The notes under the pieces are model-generated. The model ran no database searches. It had not been told where the DNA came from and worked only from the letters and a program-made list of their open reading frames with translations. The translations under genes and the position numbers were made by a program. Source: Kosakonia sacchari (GTDB taxonomy: Bacteria > Pseudomonadota > Gammaproteobacteria > Enterobacterales > Enterobacteriaceae). Taken from it: DNA of 64,000 bases. The DNA is taken from assembly GCA_900109485.1 (NCBI GenBank), contig FOAY01000001.1:665955-729954 (forward strand). The letters run 5' to 3'. Of the stretch, positions 53,015-63,879 are shown one piece after another. Each line of letters opens with the position of its first letter. Positions within the stretch are counted from its first letter, which is position 1.

Positions 53015-53040
53015 CATAATCAGGCGGAATAAATTGCATA

Positions 53041-53058
53041 TGTAAAGAAATCGGTACG
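53041..53058 (+). promoter_or_regulatory. TyrR box 2 of aroF
   Basis: TGTAAAGAAATCGGTACG, at the position of the weaker E. coli box; only the left half fits the TGTAAAN6TTTACA consensus. Confidence 0.55.
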
Positions 53059-53067
53059 TTTTGTGGA

Positions 53068-53095
53068 TTGAAATCTTTACCGTATATGGTATGGT
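53068..53095 (+). promoter_or_regulatory. aroF promoter
   Basis: TTGAAA (53068-53073), 16-bp spacer, TATGGT (53090-53095), about 60 bp before the start codon, parallel to the E. coli aroF promoter. Confidence 0.6.
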
Positions 53096-53153
53096 TACGC
53101 CATCCTCTACGGAGGAACCCCTATCGCAAAACGAGTCATACAGGATCGCCATC

Positions 53154-54224
53154 ATGCAAAAAGACGCGCTGAACAACGTACATATCACCGACGAACAGGT
53201 TTTGATCACCCCGGAACAATTGAAAGCGGCTTTCCCGCTGACCATTGAGCAGGAAGCGCAAATCGCGCACTCCCGCCAGACCATCTCCAACATTATTGCC
53301 GGAAAAGATCCGCGTCTGCTGGTGGTGTGTGGCCCTTGCTCGATTCACGATCCTGAAGCCGCGATTGAATATGCTCGTCGATTTAAAGCCCTTGCCGCAG
53401 AGGTCAGCGATAGCCTCTATCTGGTGATGCGCGTCTATTTTGAAAAACCCCGTACCACCGTTGGCTGGAAGGGGCTGATTAACGATCCGCACATGGATGG
53501 CTCGTTTGATGTGGAAGCCGGCCTGAAGATTGCGCGTCGTCTGCTGGTGGAACTGGTAAGTATGGGCCTGCCGCTGGCGACCGAAGCGCTGGATCCGAAC
53601 AGCCCGCAGTTCCTCGGCGACTTGTTTAGCTGGTCGGCAATTGGTGCGCGCACCACTGAATCCCAGACGCACCGCGAAATGGCCTCCGGCCTGTCGATGC
53701 CGGTCGGTTTCAAAAACGGTACCGACGGCAGCCTGGCTACGGCAATCAATGCCATGCGCGCGGCGGCAATGCCGCACCGCTTTGTCGGTATCAACCAGGC
53801 CGGTCAGGTTTGCCTGCTGCAAACCCAGGGTAACCCGGATGGGCATGTGATCCTGCGCGGCGGCAAAGCGCCGAACTACAGCCCGGCGGATGTCGCGCAG
53901 TGTGAAAAAGAGATGGAACAGGCGGGACTGAAACCATCGCTGATGGTAGATTGCAGCCATGGTAATTCCAACAAAGATTACCGTCGCCAGCCTGCCGTTG
54001 CCGAATCTGTGGTGGCACAGATCAAAGATGGCAACCGCTCGATTACCGGTCTGATGATTGAAAGCAACATTCATGAAGGCAATCAATCTTCTGAGCAGCC
54101 GCGCAGCGCCATGAAGTATGGTGTTTCCGTGACGGATGCTTGCATTAGCTGGGAATCGACCGAAGCGCTGCTGCGTGAGATCGATAAAGATCTGCGCAAT
54201 AGTCTGGCGGCGCGTTTCGCTTAA
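53154..54224 (+). CDS. aroF: DAHP synthase, tyrosine-sensitive
   Basis: 356 residues, the E. coli AroF length, starting MQKDALNNVHITDEQ. Metal/PEP site residues in LLVVCGPCSIHDPE (Cys about 61), KPRTTVGWKGL, and SHGNSNKDYRRQ. It makes DAHP from PEP and erythrose-4-phosphate, first step of the shikimate pathway, and is tyrosine-inhibited. Leads the aroF-tyrA operon under TyrR boxes. The open frame back to 53061 overlaps the promoter and is not coding. Confidence 0.98.
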   Translation: MQKDALNNVHITDEQVLITPEQLKAAFPLTIEQEAQIAHSRQTISNIIAGKDPRLLVVCGPCSIHDPEAAIEYARRFKALAAEVSDSLYLVMRVYFEKPRTTVGWKGLINDPHMDGSFDVEAGLKIARRLLVELVSMGLPLATEALDPNSPQFLGDLFSWSAIGARTTESQTHREMASGLSMPVGFKNGTDGSLATAINAMRAAAMPHRFVGINQAGQVCLLQTQGNPDGHVILRGGKAPNYSPADVAQCEKEMEQAGLKPSLMVDCSHGNSNKDYRRQPAVAESVVAQIKDGNRSITGLMIESNIHEGNQSSEQPRSAMKYGVSVTDACISWESTEALLREIDKDLRNSLAARFA

Positions 54225-54233
54225 GAGGTTGTT

Positions 54234-55355
54234 ATGGTTGCTGAATTGACCGCGCTGCGCGATCAAATTGATGAAGTGGATAAGGCGCTGCTGGGGCTGC
54301 TGGCGCGCCGTCTGGAGCTGGTAGCCGAAGTTGGTGAAGTAAAAAGCAAATATGGCTTGCCGATCTACGTGCCGGAACGTGAAGCCACAATGCTGGCTTC
54401 CCGCCGCAAAGAGGCCGAACTGCTCGGCGTTCCGCCGGATCTGATTGAAGATGTGCTGCGCCGCGTGATGCGTGAATCTTACTCCAGCGAAAATGACAAA
54501 GGTTTTAAAACCCTGTGTCCTGAAATGCGGCCGGTGGTGATTGTCGGCGGCGCGGGCCAGATGGGGCAACTGTTTGCCAAAATGTTGACGCTGTCGGGTT
54601 ATCAAGTGCGCATTCTGGAAAAAGAAGACTGGGCGCAGGCGGGCGAGCTGCTGGCCGATGCCGGTATGGTGATTGTCAGTGTGCCGATCCACGTGACCGA
54701 ACAGGTGATAGGCCAACTGCCGCCGCTGCCGGATGACTGTATTCTGGTCGATCTGGCGTCGGTGAAAAGCGGTCCGTTGCAGGCGATGTTGTCGGCGCAT
54801 AAAGGCCCGGTGCTTGGTCTGCATCCCATGTTTGGGCCGGACAGCGGCAGCCTTGCCAAGCAGGTGGTGGTCTGGTGCGACGGACGTCAGCCAGAGGCTT
54901 ACCAGTGGTTCCTTGAACAGATTCAGGTCTGGGGCGCGCGTTTGCATCGCATCAGCGCTGTCGAACACGACCAGAATATGGCGTTTATTCAGGCACTGCG
55001 CCACTTCGCAACGTTCGCTTACGGGCTGCATCTGGCCGAAGAGAATGTGCAGCTTGAGCAGTTGCTGGCGCTCTCATCGCCGATTTATCGTCTGGAGCTG
55101 GCAATGGTTGGGCGCCTGTTTGCCCAGGATCCGCAACTTTATGCAGACATTATTATGTCGTCGTCGAACAACCTGGCGCTGATCAAGCGTTACTACCAGC
55201 GTTTTGGCGAAGCCATCGGTTTACTGGAGCAGGGCGACAAGCAGGCCTTTATCGACAGCTTCCGCAAAGTGGAGCACTGGTTTGGCGATTACGCTCAGCG
55301 TTTTCAGAACGAAAGCCGCGTATTACTGCGCCAGGCGAACGACAGCCGCCAGTAA
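54234..55355 (+). CDS. tyrA: Chorismate mutase / prephenate dehydrogenase
   Basis: 373 residues, E. coli length. N-terminal chorismate mutase (about 1-90; [22 protein letters not shown]), then dehydrogenase with NAD-binding [13 protein letters not shown] (about 102-114) and LHPMFGPD. Catalyses two steps to 4-hydroxyphenylpyruvate for tyrosine. Nine bases after aroF, co-transcribed. Confidence 0.98.
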   Translation: MVAELTALRDQIDEVDKALLGLLARRLELVAEVGEVKSKYGLPIYVPEREATMLASRRKEAELLGVPPDLIEDVLRRVMRESYSSENDKGFKTLCPEMRPVVIVGGAGQMGQLFAKMLTLSGYQVRILEKEDWAQAGELLADAGMVIVSVPIHVTEQVIGQLPPLPDDCILVDLASVKSGPLQAMLSAHKGPVLGLHPMFGPDSGSLAKQVVVWCDGRQPEAYQWFLEQIQVWGARLHRISAVEHDQNMAFIQALRHFATFAYGLHLAEENVQLEQLLALSSPIYRLELAMVGRLFAQDPQLYADIIMSSSNNLALIKRYYQRFGEAIGLLEQGDKQAFIDSFRKVEHWFGDYAQRFQNESRVLLRQANDSRQ

Positions 55356-55375
55356 AAGAAAAGCCGTTTATACTG

Positions 55376-55404
55376 AAAAGCCAGTGGTCACCGCTGGCTT
55401 TTTT
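55376..55404 (+). terminator. Terminator of aroF-tyrA
   Basis: AGCCAG-tggtcaccg-CTGGCT (55379-55399) followed by TTTTT. Confidence 0.92.
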
Positions 55405-55421
55405 CATTTAAGGGACGCGCA

Positions 55422-56294
55422 ATGGCGGAGTTACAGAAGCTGTTTGATTACACCGGCCACCTGCCGGAATGCCCGACCTGGAGCGAAGCAGAACAGGCGC
55501 TTTACTGGGCGGATATTCTGGAAGGTGAAATTCATCGTTACCATCTGGCATCTGGCGAACACCAGGTGCTCTCCTTCCCGGAAGAGGTCGGCTGTTTTGC
55601 GTTGCGCGAGAAAGGCGGCTTTATCGTGGCAATGCGTAACGCCATCTGGCTGACGGATGCGCGCGGCCTGCTGCGACAGAAAGTGTGCGACAACCCATCG
55701 AACCCGCAACTGGCGCGCTTTAACGATGGTGGCACCGATCACCGGGGACGCTTTTACGCCGGGACATTCTGGGGGCCGGGCGATTACAACGGCGCTTTGT
55801 TGCTGCGCGTGGATAACGATCTGACGCCAAAAGTGGTGCAGTGCGATATTCACGGTGCGAATGGTCTGGCGTTCAGCCAGGATCAGCAATGGATGTTTAC
55901 CTCCGACACGCCCAACGGTGTGATTTATCGTACGCCGCTGGATGCGCAGGGCGAACCGGGGCGTCGGGAAGTGTTCCGCCGGTTTACTGCCGGGGATGGG
56001 ATCCCGGATGGTGCGGCGATGGATGTGGAAGGCTGCTACTGGAGCGCGATGTTCGACGGTTGGCGTGTGGCACGTTTCTCACCGCAGGGCGAACAGCTTG
56101 CGGAGTACCGTCTACCGGTACGTTGCCCGACGATGGTCTGCTTTGGCGGCGATGACATGAAAACGCTGTTTATCACCACCACGCGGGAAAATATGGAAGA
56201 GGAAGAGCTGGCGCGTTATCCGCTTTCTGGCGCTATCTTCACCCTGCCAGTGAGCGTGGCAGGGATGAAGAAACCGCTGTTCAGAGAGTGTTAA
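55422..56294 (+). CDS. SMP-30/gluconolactonase/LRE-family hydrolase
   Basis: 290 residues, six-bladed propeller family. Predicted calcium ligands: Glu16 in HLPECPTW, Asn in [18 protein letters not shown] (about 104), Asn in [10 protein letters not shown] (about 149), Asp in [11 protein letters not shown] (about 199). Probable sugar lactonase, substrate unknown. Sits between tyrA and pheA, where E. coli has no gene, convergent with pheA with only overlapping ends (56291-56294). Confidence 0.92.
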   Translation: MAELQKLFDYTGHLPECPTWSEAEQALYWADILEGEIHRYHLASGEHQVLSFPEEVGCFALREKGGFIVAMRNAIWLTDARGLLRQKVCDNPSNPQLARFNDGGTDHRGRFYAGTFWGPGDYNGALLLRVDNDLTPKVVQCDIHGANGLAFSQDQQWMFTSDTPNGVIYRTPLDAQGEPGRREVFRRFTAGDGIPDGAAMDVEGCYWSAMFDGWRVARFSPQGEQLAEYRLPVRCPTMVCFGGDDMKTLFITTTRENMEEEELARYPLSGAIFTLPVSVAGMKKPLFREC

Positions 56295-57451
56295 ACCGGA
56301 TCGACCGGCACCACGTTTTCGCTGGGATAGCAGCCAAGCACTTTCAGCGAACGGGTGATATCGCCCAGTTCGCGCAGCGCTTTTTGCATTTCTGCCGAGT
56401 GGAGATTGGCCTGCACATCAAGGTAGAACATCTCTTCCCACGGATTGCCGTGGATCGGGCGCGACTCCAGCTTGGTCATGATCAGATTGTGATTGCGCAG
56501 CACCAGCAGCGCTTCAACCAACGCACCGGCCTGTTGGCCTGTCGCTATCAGTAGCGTGGTTTTCGCCGGAACCTGCTCTGATACATCAATGGCTTTACGC
56601 GCCAGCACGATAAAGCGGGTGATATTCTGCGTCTGGTTCGCCAGGTTACGCTCCAGCACCTGTAAACCGTACAGTGCGCCGCCCGCTTCACTGCCCAGCG
56701 CAGCAACATGCGGTGAGTTCGCCTGCGCCACTTTCTCCATCGCGGCTGAGGTGCTTTCGCAATATTCGATTTTCCACTGCGGGTAGCGGTTCAGGAACTG
56801 GCTGCACTGCTGGAAAGGTTGCGGGTGGCTGTAAACCGTCTGGATCTGCTCCAGATCCGTCGAGCCGGAAACCAGCACACAGTGATCGATCGGCACCGTC
56901 AGCTCGCCAACAATCGACAAGCTGGTGTGCTGAAGTAAATCGTACACGTCGTTGATAGCACCAGAGCTGGTATTTTCCAGCGGCACCACGGCGTAATCCG
57001 CCTGGCCGGTTTCGACCTGGTTAAAAATATCGTGAAACTTCAGGCAACCGCTCTCGATAAATTGCTCAAAATGGCGCGCGGCGTACTGACGTGCCGCGAG
57101 GTGCGAGTAAGAGCCTTTTGGCCCCAGAAAAGCGATGCGCGCGGAGTGCGGATTGATCTTGTTGAGGTGCTGCTGGAGCAGGGCTTGCTGAGTCAGGACG
57201 GAATCTTCAATGATCAGCTGGAACAGGCGGGTGATGTAATATGCATCGAGGTGATGCGCTTTGCCCAGTTGGATCAGGCGCTCCAGTAAATCCCGCTCGC
57301 GGTCGATATCGCGCACCGGGCGGTGTGAGTCGAGCTTGGCTTTGCCGACCTCAACGGAGAGCTGGCGGCGCTCGGCCAGCAGGGTCAGCAACTGCTCATC
57401 CAGTGCACTGATCTTTACGCGTAAATCCAGTAAGGGGTTTTCAGCCGTCAT
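56291..57451 (-). CDS. pheA: Chorismate mutase / prephenate dehydratase
   Basis: 386 residues, E. coli length. Chorismate mutase domain (about 1-90), dehydratase domain ([28 protein letters not shown]) and ACT regulatory domain with [10 protein letters not shown] and the Phe-binding ESRP. Two steps to phenylpyruvate, feedback-inhibited by Phe. Expression controlled by the pheL attenuator directly upstream. Confidence 0.98.
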   Translation of the reverse strand: MTAENPLLDLRVKISALDEQLLTLLAERRQLSVEVGKAKLDSHRPVRDIDRERDLLERLIQLGKAHHLDAYYITRLFQLIIEDSVLTQQALLQQHLNKINPHSARIAFLGPKGSYSHLAARQYAARHFEQFIESGCLKFHDIFNQVETGQADYAVVPLENTSSGAINDVYDLLQHTSLSIVGELTVPIDHCVLVSGSTDLEQIQTVYSHPQPFQQCSQFLNRYPQWKIEYCESTSAAMEKVAQANSPHVAALGSEAGGALYGLQVLERNLANQTQNITRFIVLARKAIDVSEQVPAKTTLLIATGQQAGALVEALLVLRNHNLIMTKLESRPIHGNPWEEMFYLDVQANLHSAEMQKALRELGDITRSLKVLGCYPSENVVPVDPV

Positions 57452-57470
57452 GTTGTTGCCTTTTATTATT

Positions 57471-57498
57471 AAAAAAAAAGCCTCCCGGAGTGGGAGGC
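57471..57498 (-). terminator. pheA attenuator terminator
   Basis: On the - strand GCCTCCC-actcc-GGGAGGC followed by nine Ts, between pheL and pheA. Antiterminator pairing is possible with the upstream CGAAGACGAAC region. Confidence 0.93.
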
Positions 57499-57544
57499 CT
57501 TATTGTTCGTCTTCGCATTCTTTATCACAAAACGAATCGCCTCC

Positions 57545-57595
57545 CTATTTGGGGAAGGTAAAAAAGAATGCGAAGAAGAACGGCACAAGTTTCAT
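57545..57595 (-). CDS. pheL: pheA leader peptide
   Basis: Encodes MKLVPFFFAFFFTFPK, 16 residues with seven Phe codons, one residue longer than E. coli PheL because the stop comes after a Lys. Ribosome stalling at Phe codons when Phe-tRNA is scarce prevents formation of the terminator at 57471-57498. Confidence 0.96.
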   Translation of the reverse strand: MKLVPFFFAFFFTFPK

Positions 57596-57698
57596 GTAAA
57601 TTTCCTTTGAGCGACCGAAGTACAGTACCCGCACTGTTTTCGCTCTGTCAATAAAAAACGCGCCCGCAGGCGCGTTGGATAGGGACTCAATGTAGAGA

Positions 57699-58085
<387 letters not shown>

Positions 58086-58098
58086 CTAATGTCAAAAA

Positions 58099-58116
58099 GC
58101 GTGATTTAAATCACAT
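58099..58116 (-). promoter_or_regulatory. CRP site upstream of raiA
   Basis: Palindromic GTGATTTAAATCAC core (58101-58114), about 65 bp before the raiA start; fits TGTGAN6TCACA well. Confidence 0.7.
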
Positions 58117-58265
58117 TATTTTGTCGGTTTTTGTCAAAGGGAAGGTTTTGTGAGGCAGGACAGGAAGAGGGGAAAATTACCTTGTGGAACTCTCCATTAA
58201 CGGTCATAGTTGATAGGATGCATTGCGGCTAAACCGCTTCAGCTATTGGTAAAATGAATAAAAAA

Positions 58266-58288
58266 CGGCAGCCACTGGCTGCCGTTTT
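58266..58288 (-). terminator. Terminator of bamD
   Basis: On the - strand CGGCAGCC-agt-GGCTGCCG followed by TTTTTT, 14 bp beyond the bamD stop. Confidence 0.9.
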
Positions 58289-58301
58289 GTGTTTCAGAGA
58301 C

Positions 58302-59039
58302 TTACGTATTACTGCTGTTGGCCGCGATAATTTTCGCTACCTTGTCTGCCTGCGCGTTCATTTGCATCTCGCGGTAGGCTTTCTCCATTTTCGGCAGCGC
58401 ATCACGCGTCGCCTGCGTATCCGGATAATCACGCAGCATGCCTTCTACGCGGTTGACAACCGCAACCCAGGCACCGCGATCGGTGTAGTAGTTCACTACC
58501 GACAGTTCATATTTCGACAGACGATCTTTCAGGAACACCAGACGCTTGGTGGCATCGGTGATGTACTGGCTCTGCGGATAGCCGCGTACCAGTTTACTGA
58601 AGTCATTGAACGCCTCACGCGCATGAGCCGGGTCACGATCGCTGCGATCCACGCCAAAGAACCCTTGCAGAGCGCTATCGTCCAGCGCCATGTTGGTCAA
58701 CCCACGCATATACATCACATAATCGATGTTCGGATGGGTTGGGTTCAGACGAATAAAACGGTCAATCGCGGCTTGCGCCAGCGGTAAATCGGCGTTTTTG
58801 TAGTAGGCGTAAATCAGATCCAGCTGTACTTGCTGTGAGTACGGACCAAACGGATAACGATTATCCAGTGCTTCCAGTTGCGTTATTGCCGCCTTCCAGT
58901 TACCGTCTTGCAGTTTTTGCTGGGCAGTCGCGTAGATTTCATTTGGTGGATTATCAGGCACCTCTTCCTTTGAACCGGAGCAACCCGCCAAAGCCAGACT
59001 CAACGTGGCGGCTGCCACCAGATATTTCAAGCGCGTCAT
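58302..59039 (-). CDS. bamD: Outer membrane assembly lipoprotein BamD
   Basis: 245 residues, E. coli length. Signal peptide with lipobox LALAGC (Cys19); five TPR-like repeats (e.g. [20 protein letters not shown]). Essential BAM complex subunit. Divergent from rluD. Confidence 0.98.
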   Translation of the reverse strand: MTRLKYLVAAATLSLALAGCSGSKEEVPDNPPNEIYATAQQKLQDGNWKAAITQLEALDNRYPFGPYSQQVQLDLIYAYYKNADLPLAQAAIDRFIRLNPTHPNIDYVMYMRGLTNMALDDSALQGFFGVDRSDRDPAHAREAFNDFSKLVRGYPQSQYITDATKRLVFLKDRLSKYELSVVNYYTDRGAWVAVVNRVEGMLRDYPDTQATRDALPKMEKAYREMQMNAQADKVAKIIAANSSNT

Positions 59040-59170
59040 GACGTTTAGACTTTCCTCAGAATGTTTATGCGGGAGATTCTTTATTCCTGCTCCCGACTAA
59101 GACCAGCTACAATAGCACACTATATTAAACGGCGAAGCCGTAAAACCCAACGTTAACGAAGAAGCTGTAT

Positions 59171-60151
59171 ATGGCACAACGAGTACAACTCACCGCAACG
59201 GTGTCCGAAAAACAACTCGGTCAACGCTTAGATCAGGCTTTGGCCGAATTGTTCCCGGATTATTCACGTTCGCGAATAAAAGAATGGATCCTCGACCAGC
59301 ACGTGCAGGTCAACGGCAGTATTTGCGACAAACCGAAAGAGAAAGTGTTGGGTGGAGAACGCATCACTATTGATGTGGAAATTGAAGAAGAAGCGCGCTT
59401 CGAACCGCAGGACATCCCGCTGAACATCGTCTACGAAGATGATGACATTATCGTGATCAATAAACCGCGTGACCTCGTCGTTCACCCGGGCGCAGGCAAC
59501 CCGGACGGTACGGTGCTGAATGCATTGCTGCACTATTATCCGCCGATTGCCGATGTTCCGCGCGCGGGGATTGTGCACCGTCTGGACAAAGATACCACCG
59601 GCTTGATGGTGGTAGCGAAAACGATCCCGGCGCAAACGCGGCTGGTCGAGTCGTTGCAGCTGCGCGAAATTACGCGTGAATACGAAGCGGTAGCGATTGG
59701 GCATATGACGTCCGGTGGTACGGTTGAAGAACCCATCAGCCGCCACCCGACCAAGCGTACTCATATGTCGGTGCACCCGATGGGTAAACCGGCGGTAACG
59801 CACTACCGCATCATGGAGCACTTCCGTGTGCACACGCGTCTGCGTCTGCGTCTGGAAACCGGCCGCACCCACCAGATCCGCGTGCATATGGCGCATATCA
59901 CTCATCCGCTGGTGGGCGATCAGCTTTATGGTGGTCGTCCGCGTCCGCCGAAAGGCGCTTCCGACGAATTTATCGATACGCTGCGCAAGTTTGATCGTCA
60001 GGCTCTGCACGCCACGATGCTGCGCCTTTACCACCCCATTAGCGGCATTGAGATGGAGTGGCACGCGCCTATTCCGCAGGATATGGTGGATTTGATTGCC
60101 GCTATGCGCGCGGATTTTGAAACCCATAAGGACGATGTCGCCTGGTTATGA
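59171..60151 (+). CDS. rluD: 23S rRNA pseudouridine synthase D
   Basis: 326 residues, E. coli length. N-terminal S4 domain (about 17-80), catalytic HRLDKDTTGLMVVAK (Asp about 139), GRTHQIRVHMAHI near 240. Makes pseudouridines 1911, 1915 and 1917 of helix 69. Overlaps pgeF by four bases (ATGA). Confidence 0.98.
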   Translation: MAQRVQLTATVSEKQLGQRLDQALAELFPDYSRSRIKEWILDQHVQVNGSICDKPKEKVLGGERITIDVEIEEEARFEPQDIPLNIVYEDDDIIVINKPRDLVVHPGAGNPDGTVLNALLHYYPPIADVPRAGIVHRLDKDTTGLMVVAKTIPAQTRLVESLQLREITREYEAVAIGHMTSGGTVEEPISRHPTKRTHMSVHPMGKPAVTHYRIMEHFRVHTRLRLRLETGRTHQIRVHMAHITHPLVGDQLYGGRPRPPKGASDEFIDTLRKFDRQALHATMLRLYHPISGIEMEWHAPIPQDMVDLIAAMRADFETHKDDVAWL

Positions 60152-60879
60152 CCAAACTGATCCTCCCTGAGTGGCCGCAGCCGAAAGGCGTGGCGTCATG
60201 CAGTTCAACCCGTATCGGCGGTGTGAGCTTGTCGCCTTATCACTCGCTAAACCTCGGCGCCCACTGTGGCGACGATGCTGAGCATGTGGAAGAGAATCGC
60301 AAACGTATGTTTGCCGAGGGAGGGCTGCCTTCAAAACCGGTATGGCTTGAGCAGGTACACGGTACCGACATGCTGCTGCTCGATGGCGGGCCTTATACCT
60401 CTAAACAGGCCGATGCGTCATACAGCAACACGCCCGGTACGGTTTGCGCGGTGATGACCGCCGACTGCCTGCCGGTGCTGTTTTGCAATCGTGATGGAAC
60501 CGAAGTCGCTGCTGCTCATGCTGGTTGGCGAGGGTTGTGTGCGGGCGTGCTGGAAAAGACGGTTGCCTGTTTTACCGATAAGCCGGAAAACCTGCTCGCC
60601 TGGTTAGGGCCGGCGATCGGGCCGCAGGCGTTTGAAGTCGGCGCAGAAGTGCGCGAGGCATTTATGGCGCATGATGTTGAGGCCGATCGGGCTTTTCGTC
60701 CGCACGGCGAGAAATATTTCGCTGATATCTACCAGCTCGCGCGCCAGCGTCTGGCGTCGGTGGGCGTCCAGCAAGTCTTCGGTGGTGAGCACTGCACCTT
60801 CAGTCAAAAGGATGATTTTTTCTCATACCGCCGGGACAAGATAACCGGCCGTATGGCAAGTTTTATTTGGCTGATATAA
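60148..60879 (+). CDS. pgeF: Peptidoglycan editing factor PgeF (YfiH, LACC1-like)
   Basis: 243 residues. Metal site motifs LEQVHGTD (His about 71), TADCLPVLFC (Cys about 107) and AAAHAGWRGL (His about 124). Known to prevent wrong amino acids in peptidoglycan precursors and related to LACC1 purine-nucleoside enzymes. Co-transcribed with rluD. Confidence 0.95.
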   Translation: MTKLILPEWPQPKGVASCSSTRIGGVSLSPYHSLNLGAHCGDDAEHVEENRKRMFAEGGLPSKPVWLEQVHGTDMLLLDGGPYTSKQADASYSNTPGTVCAVMTADCLPVLFCNRDGTEVAAAHAGWRGLCAGVLEKTVACFTDKPENLLAWLGPAIGPQAFEVGAEVREAFMAHDVEADRAFRPHGEKYFADIYQLARQRLASVGVQQVFGGEHCTFSQKDDFFSYRRDKITGRMASFIWLI

Positions 60880-60941
60880 CCTAAAGAATCAAGACGATCC
60901 AGTTCGCATATACTTTCTTTTGCATAATTCAGGTCATTCAC

Positions 60942-60970
60942 CTTGAATAATTGAGGGATGACCTCATTTA
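60942..60970 (+). promoter_or_regulatory. Sigma-32 promoter of clpB
   Basis: CTTGAA (60942-60947), 14-bp spacer, CCTCATTTA (60962-60970); identical in layout to the E. coli clpB heat shock promoter. Confidence 0.82.
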
Positions 60971-61008
60971 ATCTCCAGTAGCAATTTTGACCTGTTATGG
61001 GAGGAGTT

Positions 61009-63582
61009 ATGCGTCTGGATCGTCTTACCAATAAATTCCAGCTTGCTCTTGCCGATGCCCAGTCGCTCGCACTGGGGCACGACAACCAATTTATCGAACC
61101 TCTTCATTTAATGAGCGCCCTGCTGAAGCAGGAAGGCGGTTCGGTTTTTCCTTTATTAACCTCTGCTGGCGTTAACGCTGGCTCGCTACGTACAGCCGTT
61201 GAACAGGCATTGAGCCGTTTACCGCAGGTGGAAGGCACCGGCGGCGACGTGCAGCCTTCTCAGGATTTAGTGCGTGTCCTCAATCTTTGCGACAAGCTGG
61301 CGCAAAAACGGGGTGACAACTTTATTTCGTCAGAACTTTTCGTTCTGGCAGCGCTGGAGTCTCACGGTACGCTAACCGATTTACTGAAATCGGCGGGCGC
61401 AACCACCGCGAAGGTGACTCAGGCTATTGAACAAATGCGTGGGGGTGAAAACGTGAACGATCAAGGGGCTGAAGATCAACGTCAGGCCTTGAAGAAATTC
61501 ACCGTCGATCTGACCGAGCGTGCCGAGCAAGGCAAGCTCGATCCGGTTATCGGCCGTGACGAAGAGATCCGTCGTACCATTCAGGTACTGCAACGCCGGA
61601 CTAAAAACAACCCGGTGCTGATTGGTGAACCGGGGGTGGGTAAAACCGCTATCGTTGAAGGACTGGCGCAGCGCATTGTTAATGGTGAAGTGCCGGAAGG
61701 GCTGAAAGGTCGGCGCGTTCTGGCGCTGGACATGGGCGCGCTGGTGGCCGGGGCGAAATACCGCGGCGAGTTTGAAGAGCGTCTGAAAGGCGTGCTGAAC
61801 GATCTTTCTAAACAGGAAGGCAATGTCATTCTGTTTATCGACGAGCTGCATACCATGGTGGGCGCCGGGAAAGCCGATGGCGCGATGGATGCGGGTAATA
61901 TGCTGAAGCCAGCGCTGGCGCGCGGCGAACTGCACTGTGTCGGTGCCACTACGCTGGATGAGTATCGTCAGTATATAGAGAAAGATGCTGCGCTGGAGCG
62001 TCGTTTCCAGAAAGTGTTTGTTGCTGAGCCGACAGTGGAAGACACCATTGCGATTCTGCGTGGCCTGAAAGAACGTTACGAGCTGCACCACCATGTGCAG
62101 ATTACCGACCCGGCGATCGTCGCGGCGGCAACGTTGTCGCATCGCTATATTTCCGATCGCCAGTTGCCAGATAAAGCTATCGACCTGATCGATGAAGCTG
62201 CATCCAGCATTCGTATGCAGATTGACTCTAAACCGGAAGAACTTGACCGTCTTGATCGCCGCATTATCCAGCTCAAGCTGGAACAACGCGCGCTGATGAA
62301 AGAGTCTGACGAAGCGAGTAAAAAACGCCTCGAAATGCTTAACGAAGAGCTGGAAGATAAAGAGCGCCAGTATTCGACATTAGAAGAAGAGTGGAAAGCG
62401 GAGAAAGCTTCTCTTTCCGGCACCCAGACCATTAAGGCTGAACTGGAACAGGCGAAAATCGCGATGGAACAGGCGCGGCGTAATGGCGATCTTGGACGGA
62501 TGTCGGAGTTGCAGTACGGGAAAATCCCTGAACTGGAAAAACAACTGGAAGCGGCAACCCAGGCTGAAGGCAAAACGATGCGTCTGTTGCGTAACCGCGT
62601 GACGGATATTGAGATTGCCGAAGTGCTGGCGCGCTGGACCGGTATTCCGGTGTCGCGGATGATGGAAGGTGAACGTGAAAAACTTCTGCGTATGGAGCAT
62701 GACCTGCATCATCGCGTGATTGGCCAGGACGAAGCGGTAGAAGCGGTATCTAACGCCATTCGCCGCAGCCGTGCGGGGCTGTCGGATCCGAATCGCCCGA
62801 TCGGTTCGTTCCTGTTCCTTGGGCCAACCGGGGTAGGGAAAACCGAGCTGTGTAAAGCGCTGGCGAACTTTATGTTCGATAGCGACGATGCAATGGTGCG
62901 TATCGACATGTCTGAGTTTATGGAAAAACACTCCGTTTCTCGGCTGGTGGGCGCACCTCCGGGATATGTCGGTTATGAAGAAGGCGGCTATCTGACAGAA
63001 GCGGTTCGTCGTCGCCCCTATTCCGTCATCCTGCTGGATGAAGTGGAAAAAGCGCATCCGGATGTATTCAACATCCTGTTGCAGGTGCTTGACGATGGTC
63101 GTCTGACGGATGGGCAGGGCAGGACGGTGGATTTCCGTAATACTGTCGTCATCATGACGTCGAACCTCGGTTCTGATCTGATTCAGGAGCGTTTTGGCGA
63201 TCTGGATTATGGTCATATGAAGGAACTGGTATTGGGCGTGGTGAGCCAGAACTTCCGTCCGGAGTTTATTAACCGTATTGATGAAGTGGTGGTCTTCCAT
63301 CCGCTGGGTGAAAAACATATTGCTTCTATTGCGCAGATCCAGTTGCAGCGTCTGTACAAACGTATGGAAGAGCGTGGCTATGCGGTGACTATCTCTGATG
63401 AAGCCCTGAAGCTGTTGAGCGCGAATGGTTACGATCCGGTGTATGGCGCGCGTCCGTTGAAACGCGCTATCCAACAGCAGATCGAAAACCCGCTGGCGCA
63501 GCAGATATTGTCTGGTGAGCTGATTCCGGGCAAAACAGTGCAGCTTGTCGTAAAAGACGATCGTATTGTGGCAGTGCAGTAA
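61009..63582 (+). CDS. clpB: Disaggregase ClpB
   Basis: 857 residues from ATG after GGGAGGAGTT ([18 protein letters not shown]), E. coli length; the frame also opens at 60997. N domain, AAA-1 with GEPGVGKT (about 206-213), coiled-coil M domain (about 410-525), AAA-2 with GPTGVGKT (about 605-612). With DnaK-DnaJ-GrpE it extracts proteins from aggregates. An internal GTG/ATG near codon 149 could give the short ClpB form. Confidence 0.99.
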   Translation: MRLDRLTNKFQLALADAQSLALGHDNQFIEPLHLMSALLKQEGGSVFPLLTSAGVNAGSLRTAVEQALSRLPQVEGTGGDVQPSQDLVRVLNLCDKLAQKRGDNFISSELFVLAALESHGTLTDLLKSAGATTAKVTQAIEQMRGGENVNDQGAEDQRQALKKFTVDLTERAEQGKLDPVIGRDEEIRRTIQVLQRRTKNNPVLIGEPGVGKTAIVEGLAQRIVNGEVPEGLKGRRVLALDMGALVAGAKYRGEFEERLKGVLNDLSKQEGNVILFIDELHTMVGAGKADGAMDAGNMLKPALARGELHCVGATTLDEYRQYIEKDAALERRFQKVFVAEPTVEDTIAILRGLKERYELHHHVQITDPAIVAAATLSHRYISDRQLPDKAIDLIDEAASSIRMQIDSKPEELDRLDRRIIQLKLEQRALMKESDEASKKRLEMLNEELEDKERQYSTLEEEWKAEKASLSGTQTIKAELEQAKIAMEQARRNGDLGRMSELQYGKIPELEKQLEAATQAEGKTMRLLRNRVTDIEIAEVLARWTGIPVSRMMEGEREKLLRMEHDLHHRVIGQDEAVEAVSNAIRRSRAGLSDPNRPIGSFLFLGPTGVGKTELCKALANFMFDSDDAMVRIDMSEFMEKHSVSRLVGAPPGYVGYEEGGYLTEAVRRRPYSVILLDEVEKAHPDVFNILLQVLDDGRLTDGQGRTVDFRNTVVIMTSNLGSDLIQERFGDLDYGHMKELVLGVVSQNFRPEFINRIDEVVVFHPLGEKHIASIAQIQLQRLYKRMEERGYAVTISDEALKLLSANGYDPVYGARPLKRAIQQQIENPLAQQILSGELIPGKTVQLVVKDDRIVAVQ

Positions 63583-63600
63583 GTCACAAAATAAAGAAAA

Positions 63601-63624
63601 CGAGCCCTCAGGGGCTCGTTTTTG
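63601..63624 (+). terminator. Terminator of clpB
   Basis: CGAGCCC-tca-GGGGCTCG followed by TTTTT. Confidence 0.93.
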
Positions 63625-63706
63625 TATAAAAACCAGGCAAAAATTACCATTCAAAGGTCGGTTTGCCTGGAAAGTAATCAAACGATAATTTTTTTGAATT
63701 TTATGC

Positions 63707-63734
63707 TTGTCAGCCAGAATTATCTCCCTATAAT
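63707..63734 (+). promoter_or_regulatory. rRNA operon promoter P1
   Basis: TTGTCA (63707-63712), 16-bp spacer, TATAAT (63729-63734), GC-rich discriminator GCGCCTCC: typical rrn P1. The AT-rich stretch upstream (63683-63703) is a likely UP element. Confidence 0.93.
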
Positions 63735-63804
63735 GCGCCTCCACTGACACGGCACAACGGCAAACACACCGGCCTGTCAGGTGAAGAAAACCGAAAATAA
63801 TCAG

Positions 63805-63832
63805 TTGACTTCACGGCGGGAAAGCGTAATAT
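63805..63832 (+). promoter_or_regulatory. rRNA operon promoter P2
   Basis: TTGACT (63805-63810), 16-bp spacer, TAATAT (63827-63832), about 100 bp after P1, as in E. coli rrn operons. Confidence 0.9.
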
Positions 63833-63867
63833 GCACACCCCGCGCCGCAGCGAAAACACAGCGGCAC

Positions 63868-63879
63868 TGCTCTTTAACA
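63868..63879 (+). promoter_or_regulatory. rrn boxA antitermination site
   Basis: TGCTCTTTAACA, the rrn boxA consensus for NusB/S10 binding, in the leader. Confidence 0.93.

Noticed and set aside
53136..55031. 631-codon open frame on the - strand across aroF and tyrA
   Set aside because: Antisense shadow of two well-conserved genes; no ribosome site, no recognisable domain, composition follows the opposite strand's codon bias.
62380..63750. 456-codon open frame antisense to clpB
   Set aside because: Shadow of clpB; extends into the clpB terminator without a start context.
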